Source of the DNA: CAWEDP01 sp963807925
Lineage (GTDB): Bacteria > Acidobacteriota > Vicinamibacteria > Vicinamibacterales > CAVVIG01
Assembly: GCA_963807925.1 (NCBI GenBank)
Contig: CAWEDP010000002.1
Span: forward strand, 3,038,001-3,102,000
DNA: 64,000 nucleotides
Direction: 5' to 3'
Part shown: in pieces, positions 19,136 through 29,941 of the stretch
Position numbering within the stretch: position 1 is the stretch's first letter
Layout: every line of letters starts with the position of its first letter
The notes under the pieces: generated by a model
What the model was told of the DNA's origin: nothing
Database searches by the model: none
What the model saw: the letters and a program-made list of their open reading frames with translations, nothing else
Program-made: the position numbers and the translations under genes

Positions 19136-19327
19136 CGCCATCCTCCGATCGTCACGGCGCGCCCCCGAGACCGGGGGACGTGGCGGCGGCGCCGGACCGC
19201 CAGCTCGCGGACCTCGTCGAGACCACCGAAGCGGCAGCCAGCACGCTGCCGGCGGCCCGCCGGCGCGGCGCAAGGGGCGCGTACCATCGGCCGAACTTCC
19301 TGCCGGCCGGCGCCGACTGCTGAACGC

Positions 19328-20795
19328 TCAAATGATCGATTCGGAATTGATCAGACGCTGATCGATTCTGGCGGCCGAGGCCTCCCGCACGGGCGTCAGC
19401 CGATGCTCGGCGAGGTACTCCTCCGGGCGCATCATGCGCTGGGTCCGCCACAGCATGCGCGTGAGAAACGGCACCTGCCGGGGATGGACCTGCCGCGCCC
19501 ACTGCCACCACGACTTCTCGCCGCCCAGATTCAGGATCGACCGGCGCCAGGTTTCGCAGTACAGCTCGAAGAACCGCTCGGCTCCCAGTCTCGGCTCCCA
19601 CAGGCAGTGGTGCATGTCGGTACTGCGCCCACGACGTGGCGCGGATGCGGGGACGCATTTCCTCGAAGAACGGCGTTCCAGGCAGCGGCGTCAGCAGCGT
19701 GAACCCGGCGCGCCCGAGCTGATGCTTCTCGACGAACGCCCACAGCCGCTCGAAGTCCCCTTGTTCCGCGTCGAGATCGACGACGAAGTTTCCCGTCACG
19801 CCGTACCGATACTCCCGGGCGGCGCCGACGGCTTCGACCGTGCGATCGACGGTCGTGTCCTTGACCAGATCGCTCAGGCCCTCGTTGGTGGCGGCCTCGA
19901 GCCCGAAGAAGATGTCGAAGTCCTGGGCCAGCGGACGCCACGCCTCGAGGAGCTCGGGATGATTCGCCACCAGATCGGTGCGGCTCTGCACCAGCATCCA
20001 CCGCTTCCGGATGCGGCGCCGCTTGAGCGCGGCCGCCAGCTCCAGGCTGCGCGCCGGGTGATACCAGAACAGATCGTCCGCCACGAACACGTGCGGTCCG
20101 GCGGCCTCGAAGTCGCGGCAGACGCTCTCGATCGACCGCAGCCGGATCCCTCGGTCGTACATCGGCCACACCGAGCAGAACGAGCAGCGGAACGGACAGC
20201 CGCGCGAGGTTTCAATCAGCCAGACCGGCCGGAACAGCAGACACGCGTACTGCTTCCGCCACGCGTCCACGTCCCGCCGGGCCGGCAGCGGCACATCGTC
20301 GAGCGCGAAGTCGGGCGGGTCGCCCGGCGTCGGCTGGAACGAGCCGTCGGCGCGGCGGACGATCAGGCCGGCCACCCGCTCCACCGGCCGGCCGCGCTCG
20401 AGCGCGTCGGCCAGCGCGGGGACGACCACCTCCCCCTCGGCTGCGGCAATCGCGTCCACGGCCCGCGCGAAGAACGGCGCCGGATACGCCGCCGCGGAAT
20501 GTCCGCCCACCAGCACGAAGGACTGCGGGCTCAGCCGGCGGACCTCCTCGGCCACCGCCAGCGCCTCGTCGGTCTCGAGCGCGTGCATGCATGCGATGCC
20601 GACGAGGCCCGGACGCGTCGCGCGCAGCCAGTGCGCGAGCGGACGGCCGAACCGCAGATCGACGACGGTCGCCTGGTGACCGCGGGCGTGGAGAGCCGCG
20701 GCGATGTACTGCATGCCGAGCGGCTCGATGCGGAAGAATGGTCCGAGGCCGAACCGCTCGTTGCCGGGCACGGGGCGCAGCAGCAGAACGTGCAT
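19328..20795 (-). CDS. radical SAM enzyme with B12-type N-terminal domain, one +1 frameshift
   Basis: About 488 residues once an extra C near 19628 is skipped (ATSWAQY, then DMHHCLWEPRLGAERF). Residues 1 to about 130 resemble the cobalamin-binding domain of B12 radical SAM enzymes (GPFFRIEPLGMQYIAAAL, VVDLRFG), but the classical DxHxxG motif is not seen. The cluster motif is intact: TSRGCPFRCSFCSVW (CxxxCxxC). The C-terminal part is intact in the second frame up to the stop at 19328. It is divergent from the MMPL exporter. The substrate is unknown. C-methylation or ring chemistry on a lipid product would fit the surroundings but is inference. Confidence 0.8.
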
Positions 20796-20827
20796 GGGGC
20801 AGTCGAGCGAGGCTATCATCGCGATTC

Positions 20828-23377
20828 ATGCCGATCAAGCGGGTGGACGCGTGGCTGGAACGGCTGCTCGTCGGCGCCGCGCGCGTCCCGTCGGTCGTCT
20901 TCGCGGTGACGGCCGCGGCTGCCGTCGCCGCCGGTCTGTTGATCGCGCGACTGTCGTTCGATCCGGACGTCCTGCGCCTGCTGCCGCGCGACGCGCCCAC
21001 CGTGCGATCGTTCGAGCGGTTCCTCCTCGACTTCGGCAGCCTCGACCACCTCTATGTCGTGTTCGAATCGGCGGATCCGATCGGCGGCCACGCCGATCTC
21101 GTGGACGCCTACGTCGACCGGCTGAAGCGCGCGCCGGAGATCGAGTCGATCGACGCCGCGCTGTTCGACGAGGGGAAGGACTGGAGCTACCTGTACGACC
21201 GCGAGCTGTTCCTGCTCGGCCCGGAAGGCGCGGCCGACGCGCTCGCCAGGCTCCGGCCGCCCGCGCTGGATCGCGAGCTCGCGCACGCCCGCGACCTCCT
21301 GCAGATGCCATCCTCCGACGTCAAGGCGATGGTGCAGCAGGATCCGCTCGGGATGCTGACGCTCCTCCGCAACCGCTTCGCGAAACAGAAAGGCTTCGTG
21401 GCGTTCGATCCGACGCAAGCCGGCTACGTCAGCCCCGACGGACGCAGTCGCCTGGTGATCGTCAAGCCTCGCGGTGCGCCGTTCGACACCGACTTCTGCA
21501 AGGCGCTGTTTCGACGGCTGGCCGAGGTCGAGCGAACCGTCCGCTCCTCCGCGGACGAAGACGCCGGCGCGCCGGCGGTCACCATCCAGGCCGCGGGCGC
21601 CTACCGCGTGTCGCTCGAGGCCGAAGCGCTCATCCGGCGAGAGACGATCGTCAACTCGATCGTCTCGATGGCGCTGCTGATCGTGATCGTCATCGCGCTG
21701 TTCCGCACGCCGTGGATGCTCGTCTACGGCGCCGTGCCGCTGACCCTCGCGGCGGCGCTCGCGCTCGGACTGGGCGGCCTCACGCGCGGCCGCCTGTCGC
21801 CGGCCACGAGCGGATCGGCGGCGATGCTCTTCGGCCTCGGCATTGACGCCATCGTGCTGCTCTACATGCGGTACCTGGAAGAACGCGAGCGCACGACTGG
21901 TCCGGCTAAAGCCGGACACTACGGGCGACCAGACGACGGGCGACCAGACGACGGGCGACCGGACGACGGGCGCGATCGGCCAGCGCGTGACCCGGGGGCG
22001 GCGGAGATCTGGCGGCGGATGACGCCGGCGGCGTTCGGCGTCGTGCTGGCGCAGGTCACCACGGCGGCCACCTTCTTCGCGCTGCTCTTCATCGACTTCC
22101 CCACGCTGAACGATCTCGGCGCGCTTGTCGGCATCGGGATCCTCTTCTCGTGCGTGTTCACGCTGACGCTCCTGCCGGCGCTGCTCGGCCGCACGGCGCC
22201 AACCCACGGCCGCGCACTGAGGGCGCCCTGGCTCGGCCAGTTCGTCGGCGGCCATGCGCGGGCCATTGTCGCCGCGGCCATCGTTGTCACCCTCGCGCTG
22301 GGCGCCGCGGCCACCCGCCTGCGCGTCGACATGAGCCTCGAACGGCTGCAGGCGACCACGACGGGAGCCGACCTGGAGCGCGAGATCTCGGACCGATTTT
22401 CGCTGCCGACCGACGTGCTCATGGTCGTGACCGAGCACCAGAGCGTCGACCGGCTGCTCGACCTGGATCGGCGGATGGCCGACCATTTCGCAGCACGCCG
22501 GCCGGAGGTTGCCGTCAGCGGCCCGACGCTGCTGCTGCCGGCCGCCGACAGCCAACTGGAGGTCGCGAGTCGGATTCGTCCGGCGCGCGCCTCGATCGAC
22601 GACCTCGTCGCCGGAATCCGGGCGGGCGCCAAGCGGGCCGGATTCCGACCCGACGCCTTCCAGCCGTTCATCGAGCGGCTGCCGCGCGTGCTGGATCCCG
22701 ACGCGCGGATCACCTACGACGGCCTGGTGGAGCACGGCCTCGGTCCGATCGTGTCGCGGTTCATCACGCGGCGGAACGGCCGGTATTCGGCTGTCACGTA
22801 TCTGTACCCGCCGCCGTCGATCGACGTCGCCGCCATCGAGACGACCCTGCGCGAGGTCGATCCCGACCTTCAGCTGAGCGGATTGCCGGCGATCAACCGG
22901 GAGCTCGGCCGCCGGTTCCCGCGGGAGTTCCTGAAAGGCGTCATCCTCGGCACGGCCGCCGTCGCGCTCCTCATCTTCGCGGTCTTCCGGTCGGTGCGGC
23001 ACACCCTGCTGACGCTGCTCCCGACGGCGGTCGGGTTCGTCTGGAGCGGGGGGGTGCTGGCGACGCTGCGCGTCCGGCTCGATCTCTTCTCGATGTTCGC
23101 CGCCGTCACCTGCATCGGCATTGCGGTCAACTACGGCATCTACGTGGTGCAGCGGTACGCAGGCGAAGGGTTGCGCGACGTCCGCGAAGTGCTGAGCCGG
23201 ACCGGCGCTGCCATCCTGATCGCGTGCTCGACGGCGCTCGTCGGCTTCGGCACGCTCGTGGACTCGAGCTACGGGCCGCTTCGCGCCTTCGGGATCGTCT
23301 CGGCGGTGACGCTCGTCTGCACGGTGATCGCGTCGCTCGTCGTGCTGCCGGCGGTCCTCGTGCAGATGCGGCGATGA
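20828..23377 (+). CDS. MMPL/RND-family lipid exporter
   Basis: 849-residue inner-membrane transporter of the RND superfamily, MMPL-like, with two halves each made of one helix, a large periplasmic loop and a five-helix bundle (helices near residues 20-40, 280-350, 400-450, then 480-500, 700-845). Such exporters move lipids, and aryl-polyene loci contain one (ApeM). A run GPAKAGHY followed by three GRPDD repeats at about residues 358-380 interrupts a cytoplasmic loop. It is encoded by an inserted palindromic repeat that keeps the frame open. A TATCAT box 8 bases before the ATG may be its promoter. It overlaps the next gene by four bases (ATGA). Confidence 0.9.
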   Translation: MPIKRVDAWLERLLVGAARVPSVVFAVTAAAAVAAGLLIARLSFDPDVLRLLPRDAPTVRSFERFLLDFGSLDHLYVVFESADPIGGHADLVDAYVDRLKRAPEIESIDAALFDEGKDWSYLYDRELFLLGPEGAADALARLRPPALDRELAHARDLLQMPSSDVKAMVQQDPLGMLTLLRNRFAKQKGFVAFDPTQAGYVSPDGRSRLVIVKPRGAPFDTDFCKALFRRLAEVERTVRSSADEDAGAPAVTIQAAGAYRVSLEAEALIRRETIVNSIVSMALLIVIVIALFRTPWMLVYGAVPLTLAAALALGLGGLTRGRLSPATSGSAAMLFGLGIDAIVLLYMRYLEERERTTGPAKAGHYGRPDDGRPDDGRPDDGRDRPARDPGAAEIWRRMTPAAFGVVLAQVTTAATFFALLFIDFPTLNDLGALVGIGILFSCVFTLTLLPALLGRTAPTHGRALRAPWLGQFVGGHARAIVAAAIVVTLALGAAATRLRVDMSLERLQATTTGADLEREISDRFSLPTDVLMVVTEHQSVDRLLDLDRRMADHFAARRPEVAVSGPTLLLPAADSQLEVASRIRPARASIDDLVAGIRAGAKRAGFRPDAFQPFIERLPRVLDPDARITYDGLVEHGLGPIVSRFITRRNGRYSAVTYLYPPPSIDVAAIETTLREVDPDLQLSGLPAINRELGRRFPREFLKGVILGTAAVALLIFAVFRSVRHTLLTLLPTAVGFVWSGGVLATLRVRLDLFSMFAAVTCIGIAVNYGIYVVQRYAGEGLRDVREVLSRTGAAILIACSTALVGFGTLVDSSYGPLRAFGIVSAVTLVCTVIASLVVLPAVLVQMRR
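21899..21967 (+). repeat. REP-like palindrome plus three tandem 15-mers, copy B, inside a coding region
   Basis: 21900-21917 is a perfect palindrome, GTCCGGCT-aa-AGCCGGAC. CACTAC follows, then three tandem units of GGGCGACCAGACGAC (21923-21967, the third with one change). The insertion is in frame within the MMPL gene and adds GPAKAGHY plus (GRPDD)3. The left end matches copy A at 17209-17232. Confidence 0.75.
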
Positions 23378-24051
23378 TCACGGTGTCCGCGCTCATCGCC
23401 GCCTACAACGAGGAGCGGCACATCGCGGAGGTCATCGCGGGCACCCTTCGTCATGTCCCCGGCGTCGTCGTCGTCGACGATGGCTCGACGGACCGGACGG
23501 CGGAGGTCGCGGCGGCGGCGGGCGCAGCGGTCATCCGGCACCAGCGCAATCAGGGCAAGGGATCCGCGATCCGCACAGGCCTGGCCACCGTGCTGCGGGA
23601 GCCGGGCTCGCACGTGCTGCTGCTCGACGCCGATCTTCAGCATGATCCCGCCGAGATCCCGAAGCTGATCCGGGCGGCCGAGGAGGGCGCCGGCGACTTC
23701 GTCGTGGGCGAGCGGGAGTTCTCGAAGGCCGACATGCCGGCGGCACGCTACTACTCGAACGTCATCGGCAGCCGGATCCTGTCGCGGTTCGTTGGCGCAA
23801 CCGTCGGCGATTCTCAGTCCGGCTTCAGGCTGATTCGGTCGGATCTGCTCCGGGCGGTGCGGCTGACGTCGACCGGTTATGAGATCGAGACCGAGATGAT
23901 CATCAAGCTCGTACGAGCCGGCGCCCGGATCGACGGGGTCACGGTCCGCCGGTTGACGTACCGGAACGCGCGCAGCCACATGAGGCCGGTGCGTGATACG
24001 TTCCGGACGTGCATGCTCGCGCTCGCGTACCGGTACCTGGGGCGGCCGTGA
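23374..24051 (+). CDS. GT2-family glycosyltransferase
   Basis: 225-residue cytoplasmic glycosyltransferase of the dolichol-phosphate-mannose-synthase-like GT2 type. It has SALIAAYNEERHIAEV at the N-terminus, VVVDDGSTDRTAEVA with the nucleotide-binding Asp, LLLDADLQHDPAEIP (DxD-like) and GDSQSGFRLIRSDLL. There are no membrane helices. In aryl-polyene loci a GT2 domain is fused to an acyltransferase (ApeJ). Here the equivalent acyltransferase is the next gene, overlapping by four bases (GTGA). It probably glycosylates a lipid head group, with the donor unknown. Confidence 0.85.
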   Translation: MITVSALIAAYNEERHIAEVIAGTLRHVPGVVVVDDGSTDRTAEVAAAAGAAVIRHQRNQGKGSAIRTGLATVLREPGSHVLLLDADLQHDPAEIPKLIRAAEEGAGDFVVGEREFSKADMPAARYYSNVIGSRILSRFVGATVGDSQSGFRLIRSDLLRAVRLTSTGYEIETEMIIKLVRAGARIDGVTVRRLTYRNARSHMRPVRDTFRTCMLALAYRYLGRP

Positions 24052-24995
24052 CGCGCAACGTATCGGAGCTCGACGTCCAGTGGCACGCGGGCATCCTGAA
24101 CAACGGCCTGTTCTTCCAGGCGATGTACCAGCTCACCGCGCACCTGCCGCGACGGGCGTGCTACGCCCTGGCGCATCCGTTCACCTGGCTCGCCTACCGT
24201 CTGATGCACGACGGCACCAGCGCCCTGATCGAGAACCTGCGCGTGGTCCGACCCGCCGCGTCGGACGCGGAGCTCCGGCGGCTGGCGCTTCTCACCTATC
24301 GCAGCTACGCGCGCGATTTCGTCGATTTCGTGCGGTCGGTTCCGTTGACGCGACAGCAGTTCGAACCGATCATCTCGGGCTTCGACGGCCACCGATTCGA
24401 CGAGCTGCTGGCCGAACACCGCGGCATCGTGCTGGTCGGCGGTCACTTCGGAAACTGGGAGCTCGGCGGGATCGTGATTCGCCTGCTGCGCGGCTATCCG
24501 CTGACGGTCGTCGGACGGCCGGAGCCGAGTCCGGCCGTCAGCGCGCTGCGGCGGCGCATGCGCGAATCGCTCGGCATCGAAACCATCGAGATCGGCCGCA
24601 TGCTGGAGACCGCGCTGCAGATCCGGCGCGCGCTGTCGAACAACGTCGTCGTCGCCATGCTGCTCGATCGGCACCTGGGCCGGGATCAGGTGGAGGTGTC
24701 GTTTTTCGGACGGCCGACGCCGTTCGTCAAGTCGCCGGCCATGATCGCGTACCTGGCGGGGGCGCCGCTGCTGCCGTCATTCGTGATCCGCCAGCCGGAC
24801 GACCGCTTCGCGGCCATCTGCGGGACGCCCATCTGGCCGGACACGTCGCTTCCGCCCGAGGAGAGCATCGGACGCATGACGCAGGCCTTCGCGGTGGAGC
24901 TGGAATCCCGCATTCGCGCCCATCCGCATCTCTGGTACCAGTTCTACCCTTACTGGAGCGCCGCGGAGCCTCGGCCGAACCGATCGGTCCGCTGA
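24048..24995 (+). CDS. LpxL/HtrB-type lysophospholipid acyltransferase
   Basis: 315-residue membrane-associated acyltransferase. The catalytic HX4E motif is in VLVGGHFGNWELGG, followed by VVGRPEP and VAMLLDRHLGRDQVEVSFFG, all typical of the lipid A late acyltransferase family. The C-terminus HPHLWYQFYPYW is also family-like. It probably joins the polyene-like acyl chain to the glycosylated lipid made by the preceding GT2, by analogy with the GT2-acyltransferase fusion of aryl-polyene clusters. The GTG start overlaps the GT2 stop. Confidence 0.88.
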   Translation: MTRNVSELDVQWHAGILNNGLFFQAMYQLTAHLPRRACYALAHPFTWLAYRLMHDGTSALIENLRVVRPAASDAELRRLALLTYRSYARDFVDFVRSVPLTRQQFEPIISGFDGHRFDELLAEHRGIVLVGGHFGNWELGGIVIRLLRGYPLTVVGRPEPSPAVSALRRRMRESLGIETIEIGRMLETALQIRRALSNNVVVAMLLDRHLGRDQVEVSFFGRPTPFVKSPAMIAYLAGAPLLPSFVIRQPDDRFAAICGTPIWPDTSLPPEESIGRMTQAFAVELESRIRAHPHLWYQFYPYWSAAEPRPNRSVR

Positions 24996-24996
24996 C

Positions 24997-25938
24997 GTGG
25001 ATCCAGTTTCGCACCTGATGCTCGGCGGCGCGATGGCGGCGGCGGCGCCTCGCCGGGCGCGGGGCGTCACGGCGGCCCTGGTCATCGGATCGATCGTCCC
25101 CGACGCCGACATCGTGCTCTTTCCGCGCTGGTTCGACGTGTACTTCCTGCACGTCCACCCGTCCGTCACCCACTCGGTCGCCTGGTCGTTTGTCGAGGCG
25201 TTCGCCTTTGCGGCGCTGCTCCGCTGGCTCGTTCGCCCATCCCGATTCTGGGTGCTCCTGGCCGCCGGCTGGATCGGGATCCTGGGTCACATCGCCTCGG
25301 ACCTCATCGACGGCAGCGACGTGGCGGTGTTCGCGCCGCTGTCGCGCGTGCAGTACGGCACGCATCTGTTCCCGATGGCCGAGCCCGCCGTCATGCTGGC
25401 GTTGGCGGTCCCCTGCCTCGTGGCGTGGCAATGGCCGGCGCGCGGCCGCCAGGCGGCCGCTGCCTGTTTCGCGGCGCTCGCGCTCTTCCTGGGCGCGAAA
25501 ATCGCCACCCAGCGCGCCGCCGCCGTCCGCTATCGACGATCGGTGCCCCTTCCGCAACGGGAGATCGAGCTGGTTCCGCTGCGCAATCGGCTGTTCACGT
25601 GGGACGTGTTCGATCAGGTCGACGGCACGGTGCGCGCCTGGCGCATCGACGTCCGCTCCGGCAGACGCGAGCTCGTGCTGGAGCATCGGAACGCCACGGG
25701 CCCGCTGGTCGCCGCCTCGCGGGCGCTGCCGATGGTGCGCGACCTCCTTGCGCTCACGAGGATTCCCCTCGCGCGGATCGAGCGCCAGGGCGCACACGAG
25801 GTGGTGCTGTGGTCCGACGCCCGCATGTGCAGCCCCGAGCGATGCGACGTGTCGTTCGGCGGCGTGTTCGCGCCCGACGGGTCGCCGCAGTTTCAGGTGA
25901 TCCGTCTCGGCGAGTTCCAGGAGATCCGCCCGCTCTGA
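24997..25938 (+). CDS. YdjM/DUF457-type membrane-bound metal-dependent hydrolase
   Basis: 313 residues. The start MDPVSHLMLGGAMAAAAP and VIGSIVPDADIVLF, FLHVHPSVTHSVAWS and ILGHIASDLIDG show the His/Asp pattern of the membrane-bound metal-dependent hydrolase family (YdjM, LexA-regulated in E. coli). Several helices span residues 60-170, and a soluble C-terminal domain follows. The gene begins two bases after the acyltransferase stop and closes the exporter operon. The substrate is unknown, and I do not infer one. Confidence 0.75.
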   Translation: MDPVSHLMLGGAMAAAAPRRARGVTAALVIGSIVPDADIVLFPRWFDVYFLHVHPSVTHSVAWSFVEAFAFAALLRWLVRPSRFWVLLAAGWIGILGHIASDLIDGSDVAVFAPLSRVQYGTHLFPMAEPAVMLALAVPCLVAWQWPARGRQAAAACFAALALFLGAKIATQRAAAVRYRRSVPLPQREIELVPLRNRLFTWDVFDQVDGTVRAWRIDVRSGRRELVLEHRNATGPLVAASRALPMVRDLLALTRIPLARIERQGAHEVVLWSDARMCSPERCDVSFGGVFAPDGSPQFQVIRLGEFQEIRPL

Positions 25939-25969
25939 CTCCCCGTGCACGTCGCCTCCCTGGTGACGT

Positions 25970-25983
25970 TCTCACGCGTGAGA
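25970..25983 (+). promoter_or_regulatory. perfect 14-base palindrome in a convergent gap
   Basis: TCTCACGCGTGAGA between the convergent hydrolase and dehydratase genes. There is no T-run, so it is a poor Rho-independent terminator. It could be an operator or a chance palindrome. The rest of the 65-base gap shows nothing. Confidence 0.3.
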
Positions 25984-26003
25984 CGCGAAAGGCTCCGATC
26001 GAT

Positions 26004-26447
26004 TCACTGCGCAGGAGGGTGTGGCGCGGCAATCTCGGCGAGCACGACGCCGCCAATCGCGACCTGGACGCCGTCGGCCGTCACCTCGCCCTCGATCTTG
26101 ATCAAGCCGCCCACCTGTCCGGCGACGCGGGCGACCGCTTCGAGGACAGCCCCGGGCCGCGCCGCGCCGGGAAACTTGAACCCGGTCAAGGCCGCGACGC
26201 GCAGGGCGCGGGCGGCGTCTCCGCCGCTGTACGCGGCAATGCCGCCCGTCTGGGCGAGGAGCTCGACGAGGATGATGGCCGGAACGACCGGATCGCCTGG
26301 GAAGTGTCCCTGGAAATACCAGTCGTCGCGATTCGCGACACGCCGGCCGCGCGCCATCTCCCCCGGTCTGACCTCGACCACGTCCTCGACCAGGCGCATC
26401 GGCGGCCGATGCGGCAGCAGCTCGACGGGAGAACCGCTCCGACTCAT
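26004..26447 (-). CDS. 3-hydroxyacyl-ACP dehydratase, FabZ-like hotdog fold
   Basis: 147-residue hotdog-fold protein with the FabZ signature (LLPHRPPMRLVEDVVEV, then WYFQGHFPGDPVVPAIIL). The histidine of GHFPGDP is catalytic. It would remove water from 3-hydroxyacyl-ACP after the FabG step, as ApeI/ApeP do in polyene assembly. It is single, transcribed against the flanking genes, and divergent from the AMP-ligase with 39 bases between starts. A TAGAAT box on the minus strand (26475-26480) is a possible -10. Confidence 0.88.
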   Translation of the reverse strand: MSRSGSPVELLPHRPPMRLVEDVVEVRPGEMARGRRVANRDDWYFQGHFPGDPVVPAIILVELLAQTGGIAAYSGGDAARALRVAALTGFKFPGAARPGAVLEAVARVAGQVGGLIKIEGEVTADGVQVAIGGVVLAEIAAPHPPAQ

Positions 26448-26486
26448 GTTAAATTCGCCCTTCGGATTCCGCGCATTCTACCAACG

Positions 26487-27926
26487 ATGCCTCACGTCCT
26501 CGACGAACGCTTCCGCCGGGTCTGCCGCGATCGCGGATCGGCGCCGGCAGTGCACGACCTCGCCGATGGACGAACGCTGACCTTCGGGCAGCTGTACGCC
26601 TGGTCGCTCTCCATCGGGCAGGCGATTGGCGCGCTCGGGATCGGACCCGGGGCCACCGTCGTGGCCCTCGTCGGCAACCGCCCGATCTTCTTTCCAGTCC
26701 TGGCCGCGTGCCTGTCGGCGCGGACGGCGCTCCTTCCGCTCGGCGAGACGACCGACGAGGAAGCGAGCGCGGTCATTGCCTCGTCGGGCGCCCGGGCGGT
26801 CGTCACCGATCGCGCGCTCCCGCTGGCGACAGCCGGCACGATCGCGTTGGGCGATGGCGTGCAGCTGGCGGCACTGGCCCGCCGGGCGACGGCGCCGGGC
26901 TACGGCGAGGCGGTGGTGCTGAAGCTGACCTCGGGGTCCACCGACGTGCCGAAGGCCGCTGTGGCGCGGGTGGAGCATCTGACCAACGACGGCGACCACG
27001 TCATCGAAGCGATGGGGATTCGCCCGGCGGACGTCAACTTCGCCTGCATCCCGCTGTCGCATTCCTACGGGCTCGGTAGCGTGGTGATGCCGCTCATGAT
27101 CCAGGGCACCGCCGTGGCGCTGCGCCAGTCCTTTCAGCCGACGCAGTGCCTCGGCGACATCGCGTCGAGCGGCGCAACGGTGTTCCCCGGCGTGCCGTTC
27201 ATGTTCGATCGGCTGCGCGCCGCCCCCGTCGAGCGGCTGCCCGGAGGTCTGCGGCTGCTCATCACCGCCGGTGCGAAGATCGATCCCGCGACGGTGGCCT
27301 GGTTTCACCGGTCGCTCGGACGCAAGGTGCACTCTTTCTACGGCAGCAGCGAGACCGGCGGCATCGCGTACGACGACAGCCTCACGCTCTCCGATCCGCT
27401 CCACGTCGGGCACCCGATGCCGGAGACGTCGATCGCCATTCGCGATCCCGATTCGGTCGGCGCCGGTCGGGTGTTCGTGGCGGGATCGGCGGTGGCCGCC
27501 GGGTACGCCACCGATCGTTGGGGGGCGCCCTCGGCATTCGTGGACGGCGGCTTTCTGACCGGCGACCTCGGCCACTTCGACGATGGGGGAGGTCTCGTGC
27601 TGACGGGCCGCGTCTCGACGCTGGTCAACGTCGCGGGCCTCAAGGTGGATCCCGCGGAGGTCGAGCGCGTGCTGCTGGAGCTTCCAGGCGTCGCCGACGT
27701 GCGCGTCATGGGCGCATCGTGCGATCGGCGCGGCCAGCAACTGGTCGCCTTCGTCGTCTCCAATCGCGCGATGACGCAGGTCGATCTGCGACAAGGCTGC
27801 GCGCGCACGCTGTCGCCGCACAAGATTCCCCGACAGTTCATCTTCCTCGACCGGTTCCCGCTCGACGCGCGCGGCAAGATGGATCGCCGCGCGCTCGAGG
27901 CGATGGCAGCCGACACCCCGGCATGA
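26487..27926 (+). CDS. acyl/aryl AMP-ligase (ApeH-like)
   Basis: ANL-superfamily enzyme of 479 residues: LKLTSGSTDVPKAA (P-loop), the FYGSSETGGIAYD region, GGFLTGDLGHFDDGG, and the C-terminal lysine in PLDARGKMDRRAL. It would activate a carboxylic acid as adenylate and load it onto ACP or CoA. In aryl-polyene systems the ligase (ApeH) loads the starter onto ACP. The ATG follows a short spacer shared with the divergent FabZ-like gene. The substrate cannot be told from sequence. Confidence 0.85.
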   Translation: MPHVLDERFRRVCRDRGSAPAVHDLADGRTLTFGQLYAWSLSIGQAIGALGIGPGATVVALVGNRPIFFPVLAACLSARTALLPLGETTDEEASAVIASSGARAVVTDRALPLATAGTIALGDGVQLAALARRATAPGYGEAVVLKLTSGSTDVPKAAVARVEHLTNDGDHVIEAMGIRPADVNFACIPLSHSYGLGSVVMPLMIQGTAVALRQSFQPTQCLGDIASSGATVFPGVPFMFDRLRAAPVERLPGGLRLLITAGAKIDPATVAWFHRSLGRKVHSFYGSSETGGIAYDDSLTLSDPLHVGHPMPETSIAIRDPDSVGAGRVFVAGSAVAAGYATDRWGAPSAFVDGGFLTGDLGHFDDGGGLVLTGRVSTLVNVAGLKVDPAEVERVLLELPGVADVRVMGASCDRRGQQLVAFVVSNRAMTQVDLRQGCARTLSPHKIPRQFIFLDRFPLDARGKMDRRALEAMAADTPA

Positions 27927-27936
27927 CGGCCGGCCC

Positions 27937-27958
27937 GCCCGAAGACTCGGGCTATAAT
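27937..27958 (+). promoter_or_regulatory. hairpin followed by a perfect -10 box
   Basis: GCCCGA-AGAC-TCGGGC (27937-27952) forms a 6-base-pair stem with a 4-base loop, directly followed by TATAAT (27953-27958). An AGGAG tract lies at about 27973 before the ATG at 27991. No convincing -35 box is seen. This may be a promoter for the Tes-like gene, with the hairpin ending the AMP-ligase transcript. Confidence 0.5.
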
Positions 27959-27990
27959 GCCGTCGGCTCAAGAAGGAGCGAACTGACCTA

Positions 27991-29913
<1,923 letters not shown>

Positions 29914-29941
29914 CGCGCGGCGGCGCGGCGCGCGGCCGCTG

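Noticed and set aside
19132..19323. 63-codon frame starting in the LolA-like stop (GTGA)
   Set aside because: No signal or domain, low-complexity Pro/Ala/Arg composition, and it lies in the gap between convergent genes. The overlap is probably chance.
21923..21967. CRISPR-like short repeats
   Set aside because: Three directly adjoining 15-mers without spacers, in frame inside a transporter gene, attached to a palindrome. No cas genes are nearby.
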